5,154 nt of DNA from an uncultured Candidatus Melainabacteria bacterium (GCA_934693215.1 CAKUVB010000121.1:1-5154); one strand, 5' to 3'. Shown: positions 1 through 5,136, counted from the first letter of the stretch. Notes: generated from the sequence alone by a model not told the origin. Translations and numbers: made by a program.

Positions 1-16
1 ACTTGGCGACGCCCCA
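1..16 (-). tRNA. tRNA-Gln, 5' end only (cut by window edge)
   Basis: Read on the minus strand, the first 16 bases are TGGGGCGTCGCCAAGT. This fits the start of a tRNA: a seven-base acceptor strand (TGGGGCG), a two-base linker (TC), the D-stem GCC and the AAGT opening of the D-loop. A T at position 1 followed by GGGG and then GCCAAG is characteristic of bacterial glutamine tRNAs, which begin with an unusual U1-A72 pair. The anticodon lies outside the window, so the identity is inferred from the 5' end alone. A consensus promoter immediately upstream, with a leader of about 13 bases, is the spacing expected for a tRNA gene and supports the call. The alternative is a protein start at the ATG on 17-15, but it lacks a convincing ribosome binding site. 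Confidence 0.62.
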
Positions 17-35
17 TCACGTCTTTACTCTATAT

Positions 36-63
36 ATCATATTCTATCAATGTTAAATGTCAA
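36..63 (-). promoter_or_regulatory. Sigma70-type promoter for the leftward tRNA
   Basis: On the minus strand a perfect -35 box TTGACA (63-58) is followed after 16 bases by TATGAT (41-36), one mismatch from the -10 consensus. Transcription should start near position 29, about 13 bases before the tRNA 5' end. This promoter diverges from that of pgk, with about 27 bases between the two -35 boxes. Confidence 0.65.
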
Positions 64-65
64 GA

Positions 66-79
66 GTTATTAAAATAAC
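66..79. promoter_or_regulatory. Palindrome between divergent promoters, possible operator
   Basis: GTTATT-AA-AATAAC is a perfect 14-base inverted repeat. It lies between the -35 boxes of the leftward tRNA promoter and the rightward pgk promoter, centred about 50 bases upstream of the expected pgk start site. Its position would suit a regulator binding site, but an AT-only palindrome of this size also arises by chance in DNA this AT-rich. No regulator can be named. Confidence 0.25.
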
Positions 80-90
80 GGAAATAAAAT

Positions 91-119
91 TTGATTATAC
101 CCCCTGTTTTTACTATAAT
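91..119 (+). promoter_or_regulatory. pgk promoter, sigma70 type
   Basis: TTGATT (91-96) is separated by exactly 17 bases from a perfect TATAAT (114-119). The expected start site is near 126, giving a leader of about 25 bases before the pgk ATG. The close match to consensus fits strong constitutive expression of a glycolytic enzyme. Confidence 0.75.
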
Positions 120-150
120 TCACATGTTCAGTAAGAAAGGGAACTAAATT

Positions 151-1347
151 ATGAAAAAATCAATCAAAGATTTAGGCGACATTAAAGGTAAAAGAGCTCT
201 AGTTAGAGTTGATATCAACGTACCTTTAGACGAAAACAAAAATGTTACAGATGACACACGTATTCAAGCTATTGTTCCAACAGTTAACTACTTAAAAGAA
301 CATGGTGCAAAAATTATTCTTATGGCTCACTTAGGCAGACCAAAAGGTGAAAGAAAACCTGAATTTTCACTAGCACCTGTAGCAAAATATATGGCAAAAG
401 TTTTTGGTGAAGAAATTGTATTCATTCCATCAGTAGAAGAAGCAGCTGATTATGTTGCAAAACTTCAAGATGGTCAAATTGCATTGTTAGAAAATATCCG
501 TTACTACAAAGCTGAAGAAGCAAAAGATGATGATATGACTTTTGCAGAAGAATTAGCAAAACTTGGTGATTTCTACGTAAACGATGCTTTTGGTGCTGCT
601 CACAGAAAACATACATCAACTGCTAAAGTTGCTCACCTTGTAAAACCGGCTGTTGCAGGTTTCTTAATGGAAAAAGAATTGAGATGTCTATCTCAAGCTC
701 TTGATAACCCAACAAGACCTTTCACTGCTGTTGTTGGTGGTGCTAAAGTTTCTTCTAAAATCGGTGTTTTAGAAAACCTTATCGACAAAGTTGATAACCT
801 AATTATTGGTGGTGGTATGGCTTATACATTTGTAAAAGCTAACGGTGGTAAAATCGGTAACTCTATTTGCGAAGATGACCAATTAGAAGTTGCTAAAGCT
901 ATCGAAAAGAAAGCTGCTGAAAAAGGTGTAAAACTTGTTATGGCAACAGATGTTTTAGTTACTGATGATTTCTCAGGTAACGGAACTAACAAGTTTGTTA
1001 AAATCAACGAAATCCCTGATGGATTCGAAGGTGTTGATGCTGGCCCTGATTCAAGAGAAGCTTTTGCTAAAGTTCTTAAATCTTCAAAAACAATTCTTAT
1101 GAACGGCCCTGTAGGTGCTTTTGAAAACCCTAAATTCGCAGAAGGTACAAAAGCTGTTCTTGAAGCTATCGTTGAAGCTACTAAGAACGGTGCTACATCT
1201 GTTATCGGTGGTGGTGATTCTGTTTCTGCAGCTAAAAAATTCTGCAAAGCTGAAGACTTCACTCACGTATCAACAGGTGGTGGTGCATCTCTAGAATTTA
1301 TCGAAGGTAAAGTATTACCAGGTGTTGCTGCACTTGATGATAAATAA
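151..1347 (+). CDS. pgk: Phosphoglycerate kinase
   Basis: This cytoplasmic enzyme transfers the acyl phosphate of 1,3-bisphosphoglycerate to ADP, yielding 3-phosphoglycerate and ATP; it is the first ATP-yielding step of glycolysis and runs in reverse in gluconeogenesis. The 398 residues are full bacterial length. The N-terminal substrate domain shows RVDINVP (19-25), R37 in DDTR, HLGRPKG (60-66), LLENIRYYK (112-120) and NDAFGAAHRKHTS (144-156). The C-terminal nucleotide domain shows GGAKVSSK (196-203, with the ADP-contacting lysines K199 and K203), NGPVGAFE (318-325), GGGDS (353-357) and STGGGA (374-379). No key residue is missing. The start is fixed by AAGGGAA at 137-143, seven bases upstream, and by an in-frame TAA at 145-147. 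The gene has its own promoter and terminator, so it is probably monocistronic and not clustered with gap or tpi here. Confidence 0.99.
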   Translation: MKKSIKDLGDIKGKRALVRVDINVPLDENKNVTDDTRIQAIVPTVNYLKEHGAKIILMAHLGRPKGERKPEFSLAPVAKYMAKVFGEEIVFIPSVEEAADYVAKLQDGQIALLENIRYYKAEEAKDDDMTFAEELAKLGDFYVNDAFGAAHRKHTSTAKVAHLVKPAVAGFLMEKELRCLSQALDNPTRPFTAVVGGAKVSSKIGVLENLIDKVDNLIIGGGMAYTFVKANGGKIGNSICEDDQLEVAKAIEKKAAEKGVKLVMATDVLVTDDFSGNGTNKFVKINEIPDGFEGVDAGPDSREAFAKVLKSSKTILMNGPVGAFENPKFAEGTKAVLEAIVEATKNGATSVIGGGDSVSAAKKFCKAEDFTHVSTGGGASLEFIEGKVLPGVAALDDK

Positions 1348-1373
1348 GAATTAGCTTTTAACAAGTTAAATCG

Positions 1374-1404
1374 AAAAGAGTTCTGAATATTCAGAACTCT
1401 TTTT
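1374..1404 (+). terminator. Intrinsic terminator of pgk
   Basis: The arms GAGTTCTGAAT and ATTCAGAACTC form a perfect 22-base palindrome at 1378-1399. It is flanked by AAAA before and TTTTT after, so the pairing can extend to 30 bases. It begins 27 bases after the pgk stop. The A run on the left gives a U run on the opposite strand as well, so it may also stop leftward transcripts approaching pgk. Confidence 0.9.
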
Positions 1405-1413
1405 ATATTATAT

Positions 1414-1454
1414 AAAAACGAAAAATCGGTTAAATCACCAAGATTTAGCCGATT
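1414..1454 (-). terminator. Intrinsic terminator of the 63-aa gene
   Basis: On the minus strand AATCGG-C-TAAATC pairs with GATTTA-A-CCGATT around a five-base loop TTGGT, with one C/A mismatch inside a 12-pair stem. It is followed by TTTTT, then CG and a second TTTTT run. The stem begins 24 bases after the stop codon of the small gene. With the pgk terminator next to it, it forms a pair that insulates two converging transcripts. Confidence 0.82.
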
Positions 1455-1478
1455 CAAAAATTCGATTTTAATGAACTA

Positions 1479-1670
1479 TTAAGCCATTAAATCTAAATAA
1501 CTTGAATAATTTGATTCTCTACCTACTGCACCAATTCCACCTTGCAACGGTTGTGTAAGTTTGTTTGGTTTAGTTAAGTCTGTTGCTACATTTTTCACAG
1601 CCTTTGCAGTTTCTTTTGCCTTTTGAGGTGCTGTGTAAACATTCATTTTTCTTCCTAATCCTTTTACCAT
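1479..1670 (-). CDS. Small basic protein of unknown function, 63 aa
   Basis: I do not recognise the family. The protein is 63 residues with ten Lys/Arg against four Asp/Glu, so it is strongly basic. Residues 14-32 form an Ala/Lys-rich stretch likely to be an amphipathic helix (APQKAKETAKAVKNVATDL). This is followed by a Pro/Gln linker, a glycine-rich segment (GGIGAVG, 44-50) and the tail NYSSYLDLMA (54-63). There is no signal peptide, membrane segment or cysteine. That it is a real gene rests on its expression signals: a consensus promoter at 1703-1731, AAAGGAG at 1678-1684 exactly seven bases before the ATG, and a hairpin terminator just after the stop. A second methionine at residue 9 is a poorer start because the Shine-Dalgarno site fits M1. 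The charge would allow nucleic-acid or membrane-surface binding, but that is only a guess. Confidence 0.8.
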   Translation of the reverse strand: MVKGLGRKMNVYTAPQKAKETAKAVKNVATDLTKPNKLTQPLQGGIGAVGRESNYSSYLDLMA

Positions 1671-1702
1671 GATATAACTCCTTTCCCTTAGTCACGTGTT
1701 AA

Positions 1703-1731
1703 ATAATATAAATTTTTCGACTAACTGTCAA
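1703..1731 (-). promoter_or_regulatory. Strong promoter of the 63-aa gene
   Basis: On the minus strand a perfect -35 box TTGACA (1731-1726) is followed after exactly 17 bases by TATTAT (1708-1703). The expected start near 1696 leaves a leader of about 25 bases carrying the AAAGGAG site. This is one of the best promoter matches in the window and implies high, independent expression of the small gene. Confidence 0.75.
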
Positions 1732-1763
1732 TAAAATCAGCGAAATTTTAACATTTTGTAATA

Positions 1764-1910
1764 ATAAGTGTTCTAAATACACACATCTTTTTAGAATGCT
1801 ATTCTTATAAATTTGCCACCAAAAAATTTTAGCACCTTAGATAAGTGTTCTGAATACACGTATCTTTTTAAAACGTTTTTTAATTAGCCACCAAAGGTTT
1901 TAAAGCCTGA
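1764..1910. repeat. Diverged tandem duplication of the 3' end of the 643-aa gene
   Basis: Two similar blocks lie head to tail, about 1764-1838 and 1841-1910. Read on the minus strand, both run TAAAA...TTTGGTGGC.AATT, then AAAAAGAT, GTGTATT, AGAACACTTAT. The 29-base block starting at AAAAAGAT differs at only three positions. The right-hand copy contains the final codons (Thr-Phe-Gly-Gly, stop) of the 643-aa gene and its 3' flank. The left-hand copy keeps the TTTGGTGGC bases, but its stop codon has changed from TAA to AAA and it carries a few-base insertion (the offset shifts from 77 to about 72). It is not attached to any coding region. It is either a local tandem duplication or the decayed end of a lost paralogue. 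Confidence 0.7.
1839..1869 (+). terminator. Candidate plus-strand hairpin with T run
   Basis: AGATA (1839-1843) pairs with TATCT (1861-1865), and GTGT (1845-1848) with ACAC (1856-1859), with one A/G mismatch between them and a seven-base loop. Four more T residues follow. The U run is on the plus strand, the wrong side for the minus-strand 643-aa gene that ends nearby. In the left copy of the tandem repeat the outer pairs are lost. It may block plus-strand transcripts, or act only as a 3'-end stabilising stem on the minus strand. No better terminator is visible for the 643-aa gene. Confidence 0.35.
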
Positions 1911-3815
1911 TTCTACGTGTTTATCTACGACTTTTTTAACAGCTTCCATTTCATTTTGAAGTGCTGATTGCTCTGTGTTCAATTGTTCAAGTCTTAGTTC
2001 TAATGTTCTATCTTGAGCTTGTATAATTTCTGTTTTTGCATTGATATCTGTAATATTTTTATCATAAACTTCTTGTTCATAATAATATTTATTCATAGCA
2101 TCTTCATAAGCTGCATCATCATTTATTGTTTCAACATTCAATGTATAAACTACAGAATCATCTTCAAATTTTACAGTTTTAAACCTTCCATATCCATCTG
2201 ATTCCAGAAGTGCTTTTTGAACAACTTCAACTTTTGTATCTAAATATACCGCATTATAATATGCGAGCTTTGATTGTTGACCATCTATACCGTTATCAGC
2301 AAGAGAATCTTTAGTATATGCACTAGATATAGACTTTTTCAAATCCATTTCAGTTGTATAATACGTTGTTCCTCCCATTTTAAAGGTATAAATACCCCCA
2401 ATATATTCGCCTGATGCATCAAAACACTTGGCAAAGTTTTCTGCAGAAGATACGTTTCCGTTAACACCTTTCATATCCTTTATAATTTGCTGGATTTCTG
2501 TTGATATTGCTTTGTTCTTTTTGTAATCTTCTGTAGTGATTTGTGATAAAGTAGAGTTCCCAACTGCAGTGTAATTAGTAAAGTCAGGAGTATATTCTAC
2601 TTGTTGGACTTTTAGGACACTTCCTACTGTCATTTTTGCAATTTCTGTATCGAGAACATAGTTACCGTCACCATCAGTATAATATGTTAATGATGAATTG
2701 CTTGAGGTAACAGTTCTGTCTTTATGTTCAACTGAACTTTTACCGTTTAAAATATCAGACTCAGCTATATAATTATATATCGGGTCTTGTTGAGTTCCTG
2801 AATTATGAACATAATATTTATCACTCTTATCATAATCCACACCAAAAACTTTTATCAATTCCGCTTCTTGTGCAGAATCTTTTGTATCAACTTTTGTATA
2901 TTCTACCTTACCATTTTTTACATTGTATATATCTGTAGTTTCACCGGTTTTATCTATGTTTTTAGCATAATTATTATCAGCACCTGACGTTCCAGAATAG
3001 TATGTATTATCAGCGACATCACCACTTTTAATCTTTGCTACATCTTTCTCAAAATCATCACCATAAAGTGAAAGCAAATTTTTATAAGTTTGGTCATCAT
3101 TATCAAGAGTTGCTAAATCTACAGGCATATAGGTAACACTTTTATAATCATAGTTATTACCATTCTTAGTGAAAGATGCAGTACTAACACCTGTTTCTAT
3201 TTTATTATGTTCAATCGAGGTATAAATGTATTTATCATCTGCTGTATCATAAGAAAAATTATCAACAGAATATTGAGTACCTGATATTGCATTAATTTTT
3301 CTTCTTTCATTAGAATCCTCATTATTTACAGGTCTAAAAGTGTGCATTTTATTGTTGGTGTCAGTAATAATATATGTATTATTACCAGTTTGAGCCGGTG
3401 TTAAAATTGCTTTTACACCGATTTCTTTTTGATTTTTAGTTGGATCATAGGAATACTTATCATTCTTCGTTGCTTGTATTTGAGGGTCATTCAACTGTTT
3501 ACGAGAGCCCGTATAGACTTTTTCCATATGATAGCTTGATACAACATAGTTATAATCTTCACTATCTTTTCCTATTTGATAATAGTTTTCAATAACAGAA
3601 GTATTTATACCATCAGAATACGAATATTGTAGCTTTGAAAAATCAGTAGATGATGGTGCAGTAGGAACAGCCATACCAAGCATCTGGTTGAACAAATCAG
3701 CTGATTGGTTTGCTAACAACAAACGAGATTGATTAATCTGTTGTCCTTCATATTCAACATTACTCTTCCTTGCAGTAAGTGCTATATATCTGGCTTGCGA
3801 TGCCGCCATGCCCAT
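1884..3815 (-). CDS. Large MGMAASQAR-type protein of unknown function, probably extracellular or surface
   Basis: The 643-residue protein has three parts. Residues 1-48 are a charged, Gln/Asn-rich amphipathic helix (MGMAASQARYIALTARKS, then QQINQSRLLLANQSADLFNQM). Residues 49-565 are low in cysteine (only C464) and rich in Asn, Asp, Tyr, Thr and Ser, with many short beta-like segments and one Ca-loop-like DGDGNYVLD (381-389). Residues 571-636 are a predicted coiled coil (EIIQAQDRTLELRLEQLNTE), closing with FKTFGG. Helical ends around a beta-rich variable middle recall flagellar axial proteins (hook, FlgK, flagellin), but no family signature is present. I recall this N terminus from Gastranaerophilales proteins; the function is unknown. 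There is no signal peptide or membrane helix. The start is set by AAGGTGGA (3823-3830) and an in-frame TGA two codons upstream; M3 is the only near alternative. Leftward in the order, the 63-aa gene follows after 213 bases. Confidence 0.9.
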   Translation of the reverse strand: MGMAASQARYIALTARKSNVEYEGQQINQSRLLLANQSADLFNQMLGMAVPTAPSSTDFSKLQYSYSDGINTSVIENYYQIGKDSEDYNYVVSSYHMEKVYTGSRKQLNDPQIQATKNDKYSYDPTKNQKEIGVKAILTPAQTGNNTYIITDTNNKMHTFRPVNNEDSNERRKINAISGTQYSVDNFSYDTADDKYIYTSIEHNKIETGVSTASFTKNGNNYDYKSVTYMPVDLATLDNDDQTYKNLLSLYGDDFEKDVAKIKSGDVADNTYYSGTSGADNNYAKNIDKTGETTDIYNVKNGKVEYTKVDTKDSAQEAELIKVFGVDYDKSDKYYVHNSGTQQDPIYNYIAESDILNGKSSVEHKDRTVTSSNSSLTYYTDGDGNYVLDTEIAKMTVGSVLKVQQVEYTPDFTNYTAVGNSTLSQITTEDYKKNKAISTEIQQIIKDMKGVNGNVSSAENFAKCFDASGEYIGGIYTFKMGGTTYYTTEMDLKKSISSAYTKDSLADNGIDGQQSKLAYYNAVYLDTKVEVVQKALLESDGYGRFKTVKFEDDSVVYTLNVETINDDAAYEDAMNKYYYEQEVYDKNITDINAKTEIIQAQDRTLELRLEQLNTEQSALQNEMEAVKKVVDKHVESGFKTFGG

Positions 3816-3892
3816 AGGTCATTCCACCTTTCTTCTTATCTACCTATTAGCATGGTACATTGGATTTCTCATCTATTCAAGGGATATAACTG

Positions 3893-3928
3893 TAATTTTA
3901 TACTTTTGATGGTTTAATTTTATACTTT
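3893..3928. repeat. Direct repeat of TAATTTTATACTTT, 22 bases apart
   Basis: The 14-base TAATTTTATACTTT occurs at 3893-3906 and again, identically, at 3915-3928. The 22-base period is close to two helical turns, so both copies face the same side of the DNA. They sit 77-113 bases upstream of the 643-aa start codon. On the minus strand each copy contains TATAAA, so they could be duplicated -10 elements or paired binding sites for a regulator. Confidence 0.6.
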
Positions 3929-3949
3929 AGTTGTAGAAGAGAAATTCAA
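3919..3949 (-). promoter_or_regulatory. Candidate promoter of the 643-aa gene
   Basis: On the minus strand TTGAAT (3949-3944) lies 19 bases before TATAAA (3924-3919), which falls inside the right copy of the 14-base direct repeat. The spacer is two bases longer than ideal. An alternative is TTGTCG (3983-3978) with GATAAA (3960-3955) at 17 bases. Neither is a clean match, so the start site is uncertain. The leader would be about 100 bases long, leaving room for regulation. Confidence 0.35.
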
Positions 3950-3961
3950 AAACATTTATCA

Positions 3962-4002
3962 GACAAGTATGCCCAACCGACAAGTTTAGTAAAATCCGAC
4001 AA
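3962..4002. repeat. Three GACAA repeats after the 282-aa gene
   Basis: GACAAGT occurs at 3962-3968 and 3979-3985, and CCGACAA at 3977-3983 and 3996-4002, so GACAA appears three times with 17- and 19-base steps. On the minus strand each reads TTGTC, resembling a weak -35 box. They lie between the 282-aa gene and the 643-aa gene and could belong to the promoter region of the latter. No hairpin terminator is visible here for the 282-aa gene. Confidence 0.35.
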
Positions 4003-4011
4003 TATCAACAT

Positions 4012-4860
4012 TTATTTAACAGATTCTTTTTTAGGAAACCTAATTTTTTTGAGTATATTTCCTTCTGTATCAATAAGCTTAACTATACTGCCATTATCTG
4101 TTTTTTGACGGAACAAACAGTTACCATTAGAGAAAAGTTTAATATCTTGACTAGGTATATCCTTCATAAATCGTGGTATAAATAATTTTCCTGGCAATAT
4201 AACTTTACCTGTTTTGTTATATATAACAGCTGGAGAATATAATTTAGGAGCTTTCAATTCACTATCCACTTCCTTTTCAAAAATACCTAATTTACCACTA
4301 TTTTTTAGGTCGTAAAAATTATAGTGCGCTATTTTATTAATTCTTGTAATCAAATAATCTTTGTCTGCTTTAGAAAAATCTTGTGCATCAGCATATACCA
4401 TCTGAAACCATTGCAATATATTAGAATAATTTTCATGTAATGGAAGTCCTTGAACTTTTTCTTCTTTTAATTTATCTAACTCATCTTCCAATTTATTAAT
4501 TTTTGTTTCTGCAGATGTAAAGTTTGCTTCTGCATTCTTAGCTCTTGTTTCTGCATTTTTTGCTCGTTCTTCTGTTTTTGCAATTAATTCTTCTGCATTT
4601 TTTGCTCGTTGTTCCAATTCTTCGGTAGATTTTAACTTTTTAGCAACACCTGTTAGTTTATTGATACCTTTACCTTTAAACAACATAACATCAGCCATTC
4701 CCAACACTCCAATAGCTGCCAATGAACCTAAAACAATATCTTTCACTCCTATTTTGTTTTCATTATTAGTGGAAGTTGTTGTATTTTGAGGTTGTTTTAC
4801 TTCATGACGAATATCATTAGTCGCTCTAAAACTTGGGGCGTATGAATTAATATTTTGCAC
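4012..4860 (-). CDS. Membrane-anchored coiled-coil protein with N-terminal SFRA tag, unknown function
   Basis: The protein is 282 residues and not a family I can name. It has a short N-terminal tag (INSYAPSFRAT, 4-14), a polar Thr/Asn-rich linker (15-36) and one hydrophobic segment at about 41-61 (IVLGSLAAIGVLGMADVMLF) followed by lysines. Residues about 78-135 form a coiled coil in which RAKNAE recurs at 85, 99 and 106. A globular part at 140-205 follows (WFQMVYADAQDF), then a beta-rich basic C terminus with KVILPGKLFIPRF and IDTEGNILKKIRF. The lysines after the membrane segment suggest that the coiled coil is cytoplasmic, but this is weak. I recall similar tagged single-pass proteins from Gastranaerophilales. 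The start is supported by AAGAAGG (4867-4873), six bases upstream, and by an in-frame TAG at 4876-4878. Codon use and base composition match the neighbouring genes. Confidence 0.87.
   Translation of the reverse strand: MQNINSYAPSFRATNDIRHEVKQPQNTTTSTNNENKIGVKDIVLGSLAAIGVLGMADVMLFKGKGINKLTGVAKKLKSTEELEQRAKNAEELIAKTEERAKNAETRAKNAEANFTSAETKINKLEDELDKLKEEKVQGLPLHENYSNILQWFQMVYADAQDFSKADKDYLITRINKIAHYNFYDLKNSGKLGIFEKEVDSELKAPKLYSPAVIYNKTGKVILPGKLFIPRFMKDIPSQDIKLFSNGNCLFRQKTDNGSIVKLIDTEGNILKKIRFPKKESVK
4528..4610 (-). repeat. Heptad-encoding repeats inside the 282-aa gene
   Basis: The 20-base TTCTGCATTTTTTGCTCGTT (plus strand) occurs exactly at 4549-4568 and 4591-4610, 42 bases apart, which is two heptads. 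A diverged copy at 4528-4547 is 21 bases (one heptad) away. These encode the RAKNAE heptads of the coiled coil and could change copy number by slippage or recombination without breaking the reading frame. Confidence 0.75.
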
Positions 4861-4893
4861 AATTAACCTTCTTTTCTATTCTTAAATTGTTCC

Positions 4894-4902
4894 CTTATAT
4901 CA
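4894..4902 (-). promoter_or_regulatory. Candidate extended -10 promoter of the 282-aa gene
   Basis: On the minus strand TGATATAAG matches the extended -10 pattern TGnTATAAT with one mismatch. No good -35 box lies at the right distance, which extended -10 promoters can tolerate. The start would be near 4887, giving a leader of about 26 bases that ends in the AAGAAGG ribosome binding site. Confidence 0.35.
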
Positions 4903-5006
4903 TGATAAACACATGAAATTAGATATAATTGCTACCTTCCCTTCTATTCTATTCTATTAGCTATTTTATCACACTACGACTGGATTTTAGCCCAGAAAAC
5001 TTATCT

Positions 5007-5030
5007 TTACATTTTGTTACATTTACATTA
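5007..5030. repeat. Short TTACATTT direct repeats
   Basis: TTACATTT occurs at 5007-5014 and 5017-5024, and TTACATTA at 5023-5030. On the minus strand this reads as three AATGTAA units, about 150 bases upstream of the 282-aa start. It may be a protein-binding cluster or simple low-complexity DNA. Between here and the 282-aa gene the only other patterns are three TTCTA units at 4942-4956 and a weak CTGG/CCAG stem near 4979-4995. Confidence 0.3.
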
Positions 5031-5037
5031 TTTTCCC

Positions 5038-5070
5038 ACGTCATTACGAGCGATAGCGAAGTAATCCAGT
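5038..5070. repeat. Dispersed palindromic repeat (CGTCATTACGAG...GTAATCCAG)
   Basis: The segment begins CGTCATTACGAG (5039-5050), continues with CGATAGCG (5051-5058) and ends GTAATCCAG (5061-5069). ATTAC pairs with GTAAT and the inner CG with CG, giving an imperfect hairpin. I recall near-identical sequences of the form CGTCATTGCGAG...GAAGCAATCCAG as multi-copy intergenic repeats in many unrelated bacterial genomes. It is not coding here, and no mobile-element gene is attached. Confidence 0.65.
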
Positions 5071-5095
5071 AAAGAAAGAATATTTGGTGCGGGGT

Positions 5096-5116
5096 TTGGG
5101 GTTGCATAAACCCCAA
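5096..5116. repeat. GGGGTT hairpin of unknown role
   Basis: TTGGGGTT (5096-5103) and AACCCCAA (5109-5116) form a perfect eight-pair stem around the five-base loop GCATA. No T run follows on either strand, so it is a poor intrinsic terminator. It is directly preceded by a further GGGGTT (5091-5096) and lies between two dispersed-repeat fragments, so it is probably part of the same composite repeat region. Confidence 0.5.
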
Positions 5117-5136
5117 TTATAAAATAACCAACATTG

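Noticed and set aside
15..17. ATG on the minus strand as a protein start at the left edge
   Set aside because: There is no Shine-Dalgarno site, and the following bases match the start of a tRNA-Gln far better than a coding sequence.
422..619. 65-codon minus-strand open frame rich in Leu and His
   Set aside because: Antisense shadow of pgk; repetitive composition reflects reversed GAA/GCA codons.
822..1262. 146-codon open frame on the minus strand within pgk
   Set aside because: It lies wholly inside the highly conserved pgk gene, its translation shows no domain, and it has no ribosome binding site or promoter. It is a by-product of pgk codon bias.
1263..1457. 64-codon minus-strand open frame crossing the pgk 3' end
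   Set aside because: It runs through both terminators and into pgk antisense, with no expression signals.
1764..1910. The two similar blocks as a CRISPR array
   Set aside because: Only two diverged copies in direct contact, with no spacers of regular length and no cas gene nearby.
2013..2987. Ile/Phe-rich plus-strand open frames resembling membrane proteins (2013-2201, 2805-2987)
   Set aside because: They are antisense to the Asn/Asp/Tyr-rich 643-aa gene, whose codons reverse into Ile, Phe and Val. The apparent hydrophobicity is an artefact.
3729..3917. 62-codon plus-strand open frame overlapping the start of the 643-aa gene
   Set aside because: It is mostly antisense to the conserved N-terminal helix and lacks a ribosome binding site and recognisable content.
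4924..4929. TATAAT on the plus strand in the right intergenic region
   Set aside because: No -35 box lies 16-18 bases upstream and no plus-strand gene follows, so it is probably chance in AT-rich DNA.
4942..4956. Three TTCTA units as a phase-variation tract
   Set aside because: Three pentamers are too few for strong slippage and they lie upstream of the candidate promoter; kept only as a note.
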